The notes under the pieces: model-generated
Seen by the model: only the letters and a program-made list of their open reading frames with translations
The model's database searches: none
Told to the model about the DNA's origin: nothing
Shown: piece after piece, positions 34,651-43,225 of the stretch
How the letters are laid out: each line of letters starts with the position of its first letter
Position numbering within the stretch: the stretch's first letter is position 1
Made by a program: the position numbers and the translations under genes
Source of the DNA: CAYZWU01 sp964482235
GTDB lineage: Bacteria; Planctomycetota; B15-G4; CAYZWU01
Direction: 5' to 3'
Assembly: GCA_964482235.1 (NCBI GenBank)
Contig: CAYZWU010000002.1
Location: forward strand, 1-64,000
DNA: 64,000 nucleotides

Positions 34651-36606
34651 ATGACCGAACAGATCAGGACGACGTGCAACCGCGATTGCCCCGACTCGTG
34701 CGGCATCGTGGCTGAAGTGGAGGACGGGCGGATCGTGAAGCACAAGGGGGATCCGGCGCACGGCGTGACGGGCGGCTTCCTCTGCTATCGCGGTAACCAC
34801 TACTTGGAGCGCTTTTACAGCGAGAGCCGCATTCTCCATCCCCGGCGGCGGGCGCGAGGCGGCTGGGAACGCATCTCCTGGGACGATGCCCTCGACCTGA
34901 CGGCGGAAAAGCTCGCCCATTACAGGGACCTCTTCGGCCCCTGTTCGATCGCCTTCATCAGCTACTCGGGGATCAAGGGGCAGGTGGCGCGGCTCCTGAG
35001 CAGGAAGTTCTGGGCCCACTTCGGCGGAGCCACATTTCTCAAGGGCGGAACGAGCGTCGAGGCGGCCCACGCAGCCCAGGGGCTCGATTTCGGCGGGCCT
35101 TGCGCGCACGCTCCCGAGGATCTCGAGAACAGCGCCGGCTTCGTTGCCTGGGGCAAGAACATCGCGACCACCCGGGTTCACTGGTGGCCGATCGTCAGCA
35201 GGGCGCGAAAGAATGGCGCGAAGCTCTGGGTGATCGATCCTGTGACCTGCGCCACGGCTAGCAAGGCGGACCGTCATCTCGCCATCCGGCCCGGGAGCGA
35301 TGCCATGCTGGCAGCCGGCCTCGGCCGGCTGCTGATCGAGCAGGGAGCCGTGGATGAAGAGTTCATCGCGAAGTGCAGCGTCGGCTTCGAGGAATATCGC
35401 GAGGCGGTTCTCTCCGTGGACCTGAACGATGTGGCCGACGCAACCGGCATCCCCCTGGGCGACATCGGCTATCTGGCCCGGTTCTACGCCGAGACCAAGC
35501 CGCTGGCCAGCATGGTCGGCCTGGGGCCGTCTTACTGGAAGAACGGCGGCAGCGCGGTGCGCCTCATCGATGCGCTTTCCGCGCTCACGGGCAATGTGGG
35601 CATCAGCGGCGGCGGCGTGCAGACGGACTCGAACGGCGGAGTCGGCCTCGACCTCTCCCTCTTCGACGATGTCCCGGAGAGCCGGAGCCGCCAGATCGCG
35701 CTGCCGCGGCTCGGCGACGAGATCCTCGCGGCCGAGGATCCTCCAGTGAAGATGGGCTTCGTGGCCGGCGCCAACCCGGCTGCCACCTGCCCGGACACGG
35801 GCCGTGTGCTCGAGGGGCTCGATTCTCTCGAGTTCATCGTCGCGGTGGAGCAGTTCATGACCGCCACGGCCGGAAAGGCAGACCTCGTCCTGCCCTGCAC
35901 CACCTACCTGGAGATGGACGACCTCGTGACAGCCTACGGGCATTACTGGCTCGGGCTCGACCAGCAGGTCGTGCCGCCCCTCGGAGAGGCGCGCTCCGAC
36001 AGCGCCGTCTTCCAGGCGCTGGCCGACCGTCTCGGTTTCGGCTCGCACCTGGCCGGCGATCCGAAAGAGTGGATCGACCGGCTGCTCGCCCCGCTTACCG
36101 AGCAGGGCATCACGCGCGAGAGGCTCGCCGAGAGCCCCCTGCCGAACCCGGCCGCCACGGCCGTGCCCTTCTCCGACCGCACCTTCGACACACCGTCCGG
36201 CAAGTTCGAGTTCATCACGCGGTTCGATCTTCCGTCGCTCTCGCTGGAGCCGGGCCGGCTCCGCCTGGTCGCCACCAAGACGCTCAAGATGGTCAATGCC
36301 CAGATCAACGAGGCGGACCTTCCGGCCGAGCCCGTGGTGCGCGCCCATCCGGAGATCGTCTCGGCCCTCGGCTTCTTCGACGGGGAGCAGATCGTGGTGG
36401 AAAGCAGGACAGGATCGGTCCGCGCCCGGCTGAAGTGCGACGAGGCGCAGCTCAGGGAGGTACTCCTCTTCAATCCCGCGGCGTGGCAGGGAAGCCTGCA
36501 GGGCGTCAATCAGCTGCGCGAGTCGGCAATGAGCGACATGGGCGACGCGGCCGCGATGCACGAGACCCTGGTCACGATCAGGAAATCGACCGCGCCGGTC
36601 GGATGA
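34651..36606 (+). CDS. Molybdopterin-dependent oxidoreductase of the DMSO-reductase superfamily
   Basis: A 651-residue Mo/W-bisMGD enzyme. ATG 34651 is chosen; the extension to 34600 has no ribosome site. The N-terminal 4Fe-4S motif is TTCNRDCPDSCGIVAEV ... GFLCYRG. Next are GWERISWDDALDLTAEKL and cofactor-binding segments (ISYSGIKGQVARLLSRKF, FVAWGKNIATTRVHWWP, KLWVIDPVTCATASKADRHLAIRPGSD, ISGGGVQTDSNGG). The C-terminal MGD domain spans about 530-651. There is no Tat signal, so it is cytoplasmic. At the position where formate dehydrogenases carry Cys or Sec (LCHASTVAGL type) this protein reads VEAAHAAQGL, so a Cys/Sec metal ligand seems absent. No partner subunits are encoded next to it. Substrate unknown. 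Confidence 0.88.
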   Translation: MTEQIRTTCNRDCPDSCGIVAEVEDGRIVKHKGDPAHGVTGGFLCYRGNHYLERFYSESRILHPRRRARGGWERISWDDALDLTAEKLAHYRDLFGPCSIAFISYSGIKGQVARLLSRKFWAHFGGATFLKGGTSVEAAHAAQGLDFGGPCAHAPEDLENSAGFVAWGKNIATTRVHWWPIVSRARKNGAKLWVIDPVTCATASKADRHLAIRPGSDAMLAAGLGRLLIEQGAVDEEFIAKCSVGFEEYREAVLSVDLNDVADATGIPLGDIGYLARFYAETKPLASMVGLGPSYWKNGGSAVRLIDALSALTGNVGISGGGVQTDSNGGVGLDLSLFDDVPESRSRQIALPRLGDEILAAEDPPVKMGFVAGANPAATCPDTGRVLEGLDSLEFIVAVEQFMTATAGKADLVLPCTTYLEMDDLVTAYGHYWLGLDQQVVPPLGEARSDSAVFQALADRLGFGSHLAGDPKEWIDRLLAPLTEQGITRERLAESPLPNPAATAVPFSDRTFDTPSGKFEFITRFDLPSLSLEPGRLRLVATKTLKMVNAQINEADLPAEPVVRAHPEIVSALGFFDGEQIVVESRTGSVRARLKCDEAQLREVLLFNPAAWQGSLQGVNQLRESAMSDMGDAAAMHETLVTIRKSTAPVG

Positions 36607-36619
36607 TCGCCGGGCCTGT

Positions 36620-37735
36620 TCAAGGCAGCGTGACAAGACCGGCACGCCAGGCGAAGATGAAGAGAGCCGTTCCCCTGGCATAACTCTTGATCCCCTCCTC
36701 CTCGCCCTGTGCCTTGAGATAGCTGTCGTAGGCGCCGTGGGTGAGCCGCTCCAGGAATTCGATGCTGTAGTCCCGGTAAGCGTCGTACTCGGCCTGCAGG
36801 TCGCGAAGCGCTTCTTCAGGCAGGGCTGTCATGGCCTTTCTGCGTTCTTCGTCAGGAAGCCCCTGGACGAGGGAACAGTAGATATCCAGGGCCACGGCGT
36901 ACCGGGCAAAGGGATCGCTCGAGCGCAGACCGGCGAGATATCCCGTCAAGGTGGCTTCCGGTTCGCTGCAGATCCCGGCGATGTGAGCCAGCTCGTGCGA
37001 TCCCCACTGGACGAAAGCCGTTTCCGGAAGCCCGCCGTCCACATGCGCTTCCAGGGTGAGCGGCGAGCAGATTCCCGTTGTCCCGAAGGCCAGAAGAAGA
37101 CCGCGCGGCGAAGCCTTGACCCCCTTCGGCATCGAGAGAGGCTTGCCGTCCCATTCTTCCACCATGCTTGCCATGGAGCGGGAGATTGCGGCCAGCGCGC
37201 ACTCCCTGTCTCTCTGGCCCGGCTTGCCCGATAGGGAAAGGTCGCGTCGGATCGTCTCGAGGAGAAGATCCTGCAGCCTTGCGTCTTCCGCCGCGGTCAC
37301 GGGAGAGGTCTCGAGCCCGAGCCGCTGATCCAGGGGAGGACGCTGGTAACCGGCGCCCCAGAAGAGGAGGAACCAGGTCAGCACGACGGGAACCAGGCAG
37401 AGCAGCCAGACGGGGCCGCAGAGGAGTCCCTGCCAGTGCGAGCCGCTGCCAATGCGGCGGATGTAGATCCAGCGCACGATCCAGAGCAGCGGGAATCCGG
37501 CGAGCAGCAGAAGGACCACCACCAGTCCCAGGCTGAAGGGAACGGCGTCAGCGAGCGGGAAAACGATCGATCCGACAAAACGAAAGATTCCCAGGCAGAA
37601 TACCCTTTCCACCGAGTCGGCCGAATGGGGGAGAAGGTACCACCAGGCGACGAACACCCAGAGAAGCGCGACCAGAACGCGGAAGGCGACGCGGATGCGC
37701 CGTCCCGATGCGGTCCGTTCTTTTTTCGAATTCAT
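36620..37735 (-). CDS. DUF3810-like membrane protein with zinc-protease-like HExxH
   Basis: A 371-residue inner-membrane protein with three transmembrane segments near the N-terminus (about 16-36, 63-88 and 106-128), then a soluble domain. The soluble part has WGSHELAHIAGICSEPEATLTGYLAG, that is HExxH followed by a distal Glu, as in zinc metallopeptidases and the DUF3810 family. S-x-P-F-A-R-Y-A-V-A-L and LTHGAYDSYLKAQGEEEGIKSYAR also fit that family. Activity has not been shown for the family to my knowledge. Tail-to-tail with the molybdoenzyme gene, 13 bp apart. Confidence 0.75.
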   Translation of the reverse strand: MNSKKERTASGRRIRVAFRVLVALLWVFVAWWYLLPHSADSVERVFCLGIFRFVGSIVFPLADAVPFSLGLVVVLLLLAGFPLLWIVRWIYIRRIGSGSHWQGLLCGPVWLLCLVPVVLTWFLLFWGAGYQRPPLDQRLGLETSPVTAAEDARLQDLLLETIRRDLSLSGKPGQRDRECALAAISRSMASMVEEWDGKPLSMPKGVKASPRGLLLAFGTTGICSPLTLEAHVDGGLPETAFVQWGSHELAHIAGICSEPEATLTGYLAGLRSSDPFARYAVALDIYCSLVQGLPDEERRKAMTALPEEALRDLQAEYDAYRDYSIEFLERLTHGAYDSYLKAQGEEEGIKSYARGTALFIFAWRAGLVTLP

Positions 37736-37780
37736 GGTTCCGGACCAGTCAACTGCTGCTGCATGGATCTTCCGCCGTTG

Positions 37781-39853
37781 TCAGGGATTCGCCACCTCGA
37801 AGGCGACACCTGTCGTGGCGGAGTAGCCCGTTGCCGCGCCGGGGTGCCGGTAGACAGCCTGGGCATAATAGGTGTTGATTATACCTGATCCCGCGGGAAT
37901 GGGCACGCTGACGACAGCTGATCCGCTGCTGTCGAGCACGTCCTGCTGCAGCGTCATGGAGACGAGGCGATCGATGTCGAGGTGGATCGTCGTCACGCCC
38001 GGGATGACGGTGGGACCGTCGCCGAAGGAGACGGCGAACCGGAACGGCTGTCCGTCCATCGCTTCACCCAGGCCGATGGCGAATCCGGCCGTGCCGCCCG
38101 GAGTCAGGTCGCCCGAAACGGTCATGGTCGGCGCCGCGGCGCACTCGAGAAGGAGAAGGGTGTCCAGAACATGGGAGTGCCCGCTCTGGCTTTCGGGAAT
38201 CCAGAGAGCCGGATCCGCGATGGTGTATGTCTGGTTGGGTGAGTTTTCGAAGTCGCGGTTCACCCGCGTCCACGGGGAGATTCCCGATCCGCCGAAGGCC
38301 GTGTGGGTCGCCGCGTTGTTGAGCATGACGGCGTGATGGTTGTCCGTGATGTTAGGATTGTGGTCCACCTCGGTCTGGATGCGGACGTAACGGGCAAGAA
38401 CATCGGGCATGAAGGTCGCGGCCTCCCTCTCCGCCCAGAAGGCGTTGTTGGAGGGATCGACAGGTACGTGCCCGCCGTTGACGGACGCGGTGTCGTTCCT
38501 GTCGGCCGGCCCCTCGTTGTCGATGAGGTACCGCACCGGCGGATCGTCCTGGTATCGGGCCAGAGCCCCCGATGCCATGGTGATCCCGTAGGAGCCGGAA
38601 AGGACTCCGATATTGTTGTAGTCCACCTCGGGTAGGGCGGCCACGTACTCGAGGACGGCGTGCAGCCCGTCCTGCTGGAGATATCCGCAGTAATCCTCGA
38701 CCGTGTAGGTTCCGCCGTTCGTGCTGGAGCCGCGCCCGTCGGGATCGAAATGGACGACCACGAATCCCTCGGCCGCCTTCTGTTCCGCCTCGAAATGATA
38801 GTGCTGTCCGGCGCCCGATCCGCCGGGAACGAACACGAAGGCAGGGTAGCGTTTGTCAGGCCCCGCGTCGGCCGGCTTGTGAACGTGGGTGAAGAGGTCG
38901 ACGCCGCTCGTGGGATTGTGGATCCAGACCTCGTCGTAGACCGTGGCCACTGTGCCCGGGTATTCCCAGACAACCGAGCCGGAAGAATCGACCTCGACGA
39001 CACGCGAACCGTCGGAATCGCTCACCAGGGTGTTGCCGTCGGCGAGGCGGTCGGCGTCATAGGGCAGGCCAACGACTCCCGCGAGCTCCCACACAACCGT
39101 TCCCCCCGGATCGACCTCGATGATCCTGCTGTTCGCCGTGTCCGTGATGAGCGTGTTGCCGCTGTCGAGCCGGTCGGCGTCGCGCGGCCATCTCAGCGCT
39201 TCCGGTCCCGCGGGGCTGTATTGCCACACCACGACGCCGGTTGGATCGATCTCGAGAATCCGGTCGTTGTTCGAATCAGCCACCAGCGTGTTGCCGCCGG
39301 CAAGCCGGTCCGCGTTGTGCGGGCCGTCCAGGTGCGTCGAGTCTCCACCCGGCACACCGGTCACGCCGAACTGCCAGAGGATATTGCCGTACCTGTCGAT
39401 CTCGATGATGCGGTGGTTGTCCCTGTCCGTGATGACAATGGCGCCTGAGGGGAGGAGATTGGCGTCATTGGGATAGCGAAGGGACGAGCCGTCGCTCAAC
39501 GGGGAGTGGTCGTCGGAATTCCAGAGAATCGCGCCGCTGTCGTCCACCTCGACGACACGGTCGTTGCCCGTGTCGGAAACGAAAACACCACCGGTGCCCG
39601 TTGGATCGGCGTTATGTGCAAAGTCTAGATCGAGAAGCCATGCCGCCTTCAGGACCCCTTCCGGAGAAACTTCGATGACGCGGCTTCCCCGGGCCGGAAA
39701 CAGGCTTCCCCCGTCCGTGATCAGAGTGTTGCCGTTCGCGAGCCTGTCCACGTCATGGGGAACGCCAATCTCGAACTCGGCGCGTCCGGAGGCAGGGAGG
39801 AAAATTACCAGGAGAAGGAGAAGATACACTGCAATCTCGAGATGCCTGACCAT
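37781..39853 (-). CDS. Secreted NHL-type beta-propeller fused to an alpha/beta-hydrolase domain
   Basis: A 690-residue exported protein. The start at 39853 follows AGAGAGGAAA and opens a signal peptide (MVRHLEIAVYLLLLLVIFLPASGRA). Residues about 25-300 are roughly six propeller blades with a repeated core, PHDVDRLANGNTLITD, PNDANLLPSGAIVITDRDNHRIIEID, PHNADRLAGGNTLVADSNNDRILEID, resembling NHL and arylsulfotransferase-type propellers. Residues about 315-580 look like an X-Pro-dipeptidyl-peptidase-type hydrolase (AFVFVPGGSGAGQ, VVVHFDPDGRGSS, nucleophile Ser in GVLSGSYGITMASG, YLIDNEGPADRND). The last 110 residues form an Ig-like module. I do not know a close characterised relative. Confidence 0.72.
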   Translation of the reverse strand: MVRHLEIAVYLLLLLVIFLPASGRAEFEIGVPHDVDRLANGNTLITDGGSLFPARGSRVIEVSPEGVLKAAWLLDLDFAHNADPTGTGGVFVSDTGNDRVVEVDDSGAILWNSDDHSPLSDGSSLRYPNDANLLPSGAIVITDRDNHRIIEIDRYGNILWQFGVTGVPGGDSTHLDGPHNADRLAGGNTLVADSNNDRILEIDPTGVVVWQYSPAGPEALRWPRDADRLDSGNTLITDTANSRIIEVDPGGTVVWELAGVVGLPYDADRLADGNTLVSDSDGSRVVEVDSSGSVVWEYPGTVATVYDEVWIHNPTSGVDLFTHVHKPADAGPDKRYPAFVFVPGGSGAGQHYHFEAEQKAAEGFVVVHFDPDGRGSSTNGGTYTVEDYCGYLQQDGLHAVLEYVAALPEVDYNNIGVLSGSYGITMASGALARYQDDPPVRYLIDNEGPADRNDTASVNGGHVPVDPSNNAFWAEREAATFMPDVLARYVRIQTEVDHNPNITDNHHAVMLNNAATHTAFGGSGISPWTRVNRDFENSPNQTYTIADPALWIPESQSGHSHVLDTLLLLECAAAPTMTVSGDLTPGGTAGFAIGLGEAMDGQPFRFAVSFGDGPTVIPGVTTIHLDIDRLVSMTLQQDVLDSSGSAVVSVPIPAGSGIINTYYAQAVYRHPGAATGYSATTGVAFEVANP

Positions 39854-39999
39854 TTGATTTCCTCTCTTGTTTTGAGACGGCTTTGCGGTGTTGCGAAGAA
39901 TACCGGTTGAACAGTGATTTCCCTGTCCGGGTTTCGGTGAAAATCGGAATCGCAGCCCATGCGATACTTCATGCGACGCGCGGGATCGTGCCTCGCATC

Positions 40000-42189
40000 T
40001 CATTTTTCCTGATGATAAGGCTTTCCCCTGGAGTAGTAGCTGTCGCGGATTTTCTCGATCGAGCGAGCCAGCCTCTGCTTGCCCCTGGCCGAGGCCAGAC
40101 TGGCCGCCTCCGTGGCCTTCTCGACCGCCTCATCCATGCGCCCCGTTTCAGCCAGAGCCGCGGCCAGCGATTGCAGGGCCAGGGCGTTCTTCCCCTCGCT
40201 CAACTTGCAGGCCAGCTCGGCCAGCACGAGGGCCTCTTCCCCCGATCGAAGGCTGTCGTCCGGGCATGTGGCGAGGTTCCAGGACAGAAGCGACAGGACG
40301 GACACGTTCTCGGGAGCGTGCTTGATGGCGGCACGCAGCTCCGCGAGAGCCTCGTCGTGGCGCCCCCGTCTCAGGGCGTCCTGGGTAAGCCATTTTCGCG
40401 CGTCGGGCAGCTCGGGATTCGCCCGCAGCGCTTCCCGGTGATGATGTCGCGCCTTGCTGCGGTTTCCCATTTCCGCATGCAGGATCGCCAGCCTGGTGTT
40501 GGTCCCCGCGTTCTCCGGATCCTCCTCGAGGATCTCCTCGAAGAGAGCGACCGCCTCCTGCTTGCGTCCGAGCTCGGTGAGAGAGATGGCGATCAGCTCC
40601 CTGGGCACGCGCCAGCTCGGCTGCAGCCGGGCCGCTTCGCTCAGAAGCTCGATGGCCTTGTTGAACCGCGAATGCCTCATCGAGCCCAGGCCCTGGGTTA
40701 CCAGCCTGAGCTCGCGCGCGTAGTTCTTGGGGTCGCCGGCCGACGGCTCGAACAGGTCGAGCTCGCTGCCTGAGGGCTTCCCCTGGGCGAGACCTCCCAT
40801 GTAACCGAGCGCCATGAGCCGCTCCCGGTCCTCGGGGCTCAGGGCGGATGACGGTTCGTCCTCGGCCGGAGGAGGCGCGGCGGCGAGCATCTCCTTGAGA
40901 AGCCCTCGCATCTTGCTCACGAGCTTGGGGTTTTCCGTTGCCACGTTGCGGGTCTCGCCGGGATCGTCTTTCACCCGGTAGAGCTCCGGCAAGGGAGCAT
41001 GGATGTATTTCCAGCCGTCGATCCTGATGGAGCGGAGATGGGAGAGCTGATATTCGAACGACGGCACGAACGTCTCGCTGTACGCCGCGAATCCGCTCGA
41101 TCGCTCCTCCCTGATGAGAGGGAGCAGGCTTCCTCCCTGGACATCCTTCATGGGATCGATCCCCAGAATTTCCAGGATGGTCGGCGCCACGTCGATGATG
41201 CGGACCTGGGAGCTGATCCGGCTGTTCTCGGGAACGACGTCCGGAGCCCGGAATATCAGCGGCACGCTCAGGGTCGTGTCGTAGAGAAAGCAGGTGTGCG
41301 TGGGCTCCTCGTGCTGGCCCAAACCCTCGCCATGATCGCCGACGAGGACAACCAGGGTCCGCCCGGACAGATCGAGCTCGTCAAGGACATCGAGGATGCG
41401 GCCGAGCTGCTCGTCGGTAAAGGCGATCTCACCCAGATAGGGTTCTTCGGGATAGGCCTCCCTGAATCGCCGGGGCGGTTCGAAGGGAGAATGGGGATCA
41501 TAGAAGTGCACCCAGAGGAAGAAGGGCTGAGAGTCGTCGTTTTCCGCATGGCTCCTGAGCCAGTCGATGGCGCTGTCGGCCAGCACGTTCGCCGGCTTCT
41601 CGATGTCCCAGCTGGGCTCTGCCAGCGCCGCGGCGAAGGCTCCCCCCTTGCCCGTCGTTCCGGGGGGAAGCGGGTCTCCGAGGCCACCCTGGGTTTGCTT
41701 CGATCCGCCGGGTTTTTCCTCCTGGTCCACATCCTGGTAGTCCTGGAATCCCTGGTTCAGGCCGAAGCAGGAGTGCAGCACGAAGGCGGCCGTCCTGGCG
41801 CAGGTGGCATAGCCTCGGCTCTCCAGGATCTCGGCCAGGGAGGTGTTGCGGCTGTCCACCACGATCTGTCCGTTGTTGCGGACTCCGTGAACAAAGGGAT
41901 GCGTGGCCGTGAGAAGGCTCGCATGGGCGGGCAGCGTGATGGGAGCGCTGGTCGTGCATTGCTCGAACAGCGTCCCCTCTTCCGCCAGAGCGTTGATGAA
42001 AGGCGTCTTCACCTCTTCATGGCCGTAGCACTCGAGGCAGTCGGCCCTCGTGGTGTCGAGCGTGATCAGAAGAACGTTGAGCCGCTCCTGTCCATGACCG
42101 GCCCGGAAGATCCGGTCCTTGAATAGCAGCACGAGGACCGCTGCAACCACCGCGGCCGCCGCGAGACCCATAATCGTCTTCCTGGTCAT
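40000..42189 (-). CDS. Membrane-anchored sulfatase-like hydrolase with C-terminal TPRs
   Basis: A 729-residue protein of the alkaline-phosphatase superfamily. The start at 42189 follows GGGAGAAAG. One N-terminal membrane anchor (MGLAAAAVVAAVLVLLF) is followed by the sulfatase domain (about 36-440): metal site VLLITLDTTRAD, DHGEGLGQHEEPTHT, WVHFYDPHSPFEPP, KYIHAPLPELYRVKDDPGE. The nucleophile loop reads APITLPAHASLLT where sulfatases have a formylglycine-forming C/S-x-P-x-R; Thr85 takes that place and Arg is His, so it may be a phosphoric or sulfonic ester hydrolase or a transferase. Residues about 495-729 are TPRs (RFNKAIELLSEAARLQPSW, QEAVALFEEILEEDPENAG, DEALAELRAAIKHAPEN). Confidence 0.85.
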   Translation of the reverse strand: MTRKTIMGLAAAAVVAAVLVLLFKDRIFRAGHGQERLNVLLITLDTTRADCLECYGHEEVKTPFINALAEEGTLFEQCTTSAPITLPAHASLLTATHPFVHGVRNNGQIVVDSRNTSLAEILESRGYATCARTAAFVLHSCFGLNQGFQDYQDVDQEEKPGGSKQTQGGLGDPLPPGTTGKGGAFAAALAEPSWDIEKPANVLADSAIDWLRSHAENDDSQPFFLWVHFYDPHSPFEPPRRFREAYPEEPYLGEIAFTDEQLGRILDVLDELDLSGRTLVVLVGDHGEGLGQHEEPTHTCFLYDTTLSVPLIFRAPDVVPENSRISSQVRIIDVAPTILEILGIDPMKDVQGGSLLPLIREERSSGFAAYSETFVPSFEYQLSHLRSIRIDGWKYIHAPLPELYRVKDDPGETRNVATENPKLVSKMRGLLKEMLAAAPPPAEDEPSSALSPEDRERLMALGYMGGLAQGKPSGSELDLFEPSAGDPKNYARELRLVTQGLGSMRHSRFNKAIELLSEAARLQPSWRVPRELIAISLTELGRKQEAVALFEEILEEDPENAGTNTRLAILHAEMGNRSKARHHHREALRANPELPDARKWLTQDALRRGRHDEALAELRAAIKHAPENVSVLSLLSWNLATCPDDSLRSGEEALVLAELACKLSEGKNALALQSLAAALAETGRMDEAVEKATEAASLASARGKQRLARSIEKIRDSYYSRGKPYHQEK

Positions 42190-42477
42190 TCCGTTCTTTC
42201 TCCCGGTTTCCGCGCCGTTTCGACGGTTTCGACAAGAATCCTGTCGGCAGCTCCCCGTCATGAAATCATCATTCGACCGGGGATCAGCGCTGGAATTATT
42301 AATTTCCTGGGAAAGGCGATCGCTGTCAAGAACGAACCGATCCCGATGCCTGCGCCGTACAAGGTGGCGCCGAGGCGGTTCTTCTCATACAATAGATCGT
42401 ACCGGAAAGAGGTTGCCGCCCTGTGAGCTGCCGGCAATCCGACCTGAAAGGGCACCCACCCATTCCAGGAGCATGTC

Positions 42478-43140
42478 ATGAGAATACCGGAAATCGTTCT
42501 GATCTGTCTGGCATCCGCCCTCCTGAGCGGCTGTTGCGACCTTTTCTGCAACGGGGCGGGGCTCAAGGGAAGCGGTGTCGCCTTCACCGAGGAGCGCGAT
42601 CTGGATGCATTCAGCGCTCTCGACGTGGCCGGCGCCTACAGCGTCAAGGTCACCTGCGGCGAGGAGCAGAGTTTCTCGATCACCGGCGACGACAACATCG
42701 TGCCCCTGGTGATCACCAAGGTCCGGGGATCCACGCTCCATGTCTACACCGATGAAAAGATCTCTCCCGAGACACCAATGGAGCTCGTCATCACCTGCAA
42801 GGACATGAGTGAGGTGACGGGATCGGGTGTCATGAATCTCGATCTCTCACGAGCGGACAACGAGAGGCTCGATATCAGCCTGAACGGCGCCGGCACCGTT
42901 GCCGCCAGCGGCCGGACCGGATCGCTCCGAGTGACAATCTCGGGTGCCGGCTCCCTCGTAGCGCAGGATCTGAAGGCCGAAGACGTGTCGGTCACGATCA
43001 ACGGGACGGGCAATGCCGCGGTCTTCGCTTCCCGGAGCCTGAGGGCGGAGATCAACGGGACGGGCCACATCGGGTACGCGGGGGAGCCCGGAAACGTCGA
43101 TCAGAGAATTTCCGGCATGGGAAGCGTGAGCAAGATGTAG
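42478..43140 (+). CDS. Lipoprotein with DUF2807 (head GIN) beta-helix domain
   Basis: A 220-residue lipoprotein. The signal ends ICLASALLSGC with lipidated Cys at about 19. The rest is the repetitive auto-transporter-like GIN domain: FSALDVAGAYSVKVTCGEEQSFSITGDDNI, VTGSGVMNLDLS, ISLNGAGTVAASG, VTISGAGSLVAQ, VTINGTGNAAVF, AEINGTGHIGY, ISGMGSVSKM. Regular S/N-G-x-G spacing of about 20 residues indicates a right-handed solenoid. CAGGAGCATG lies before the ATG. It is 85 bp upstream of hgcA on the same strand, but the operator-like palindrome between them suggests a separate transcript. Role unknown. Confidence 0.85.
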   Translation: MRIPEIVLICLASALLSGCCDLFCNGAGLKGSGVAFTEERDLDAFSALDVAGAYSVKVTCGEEQSFSITGDDNIVPLVITKVRGSTLHVYTDEKISPETPMELVITCKDMSEVTGSGVMNLDLSRADNERLDISLNGAGTVAASGRTGSLRVTISGAGSLVAQDLKAEDVSVTINGTGNAAVFASRSLRAEINGTGHIGYAGEPGNVDQRISGMGSVSKM

Positions 43141-43180
43141 CTCATCGAGAATGTCTACGCCAAAAAATTAGTTGCATCAT

Positions 43181-43194
43181 ACAACAATTGTTGT
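43181..43194. promoter_or_regulatory. Perfect palindrome ACAACAATTGTTGT in front of hgcA (possible MarR operator)
   Basis: A 14-nt perfect inverted repeat lies 31 nt before the hgcA start in an AT-rich spacer. MarR-family regulators typically bind 14-20 nt AT-rich palindromes of this form (AACAATTGTT-like cores), and a MarR gene ends the downstream gene series (45782). That it is the operator of this regulator is inference. A second inverted pair CATCAT/ATGATG (43175, 43200) flanks it off-centre. Confidence 0.5.
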
Positions 43195-43225
43195 TAGCAA
43201 TGATGTCGTTCGAGAGTGGTCCTGA

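Noticed and set aside
34378..36681. A 767-codon open frame opposite the molybdoenzyme gene
   Set aside because: Shadow of the real gene; no motif or ribosome site, and the sense strand encodes a complete family member.
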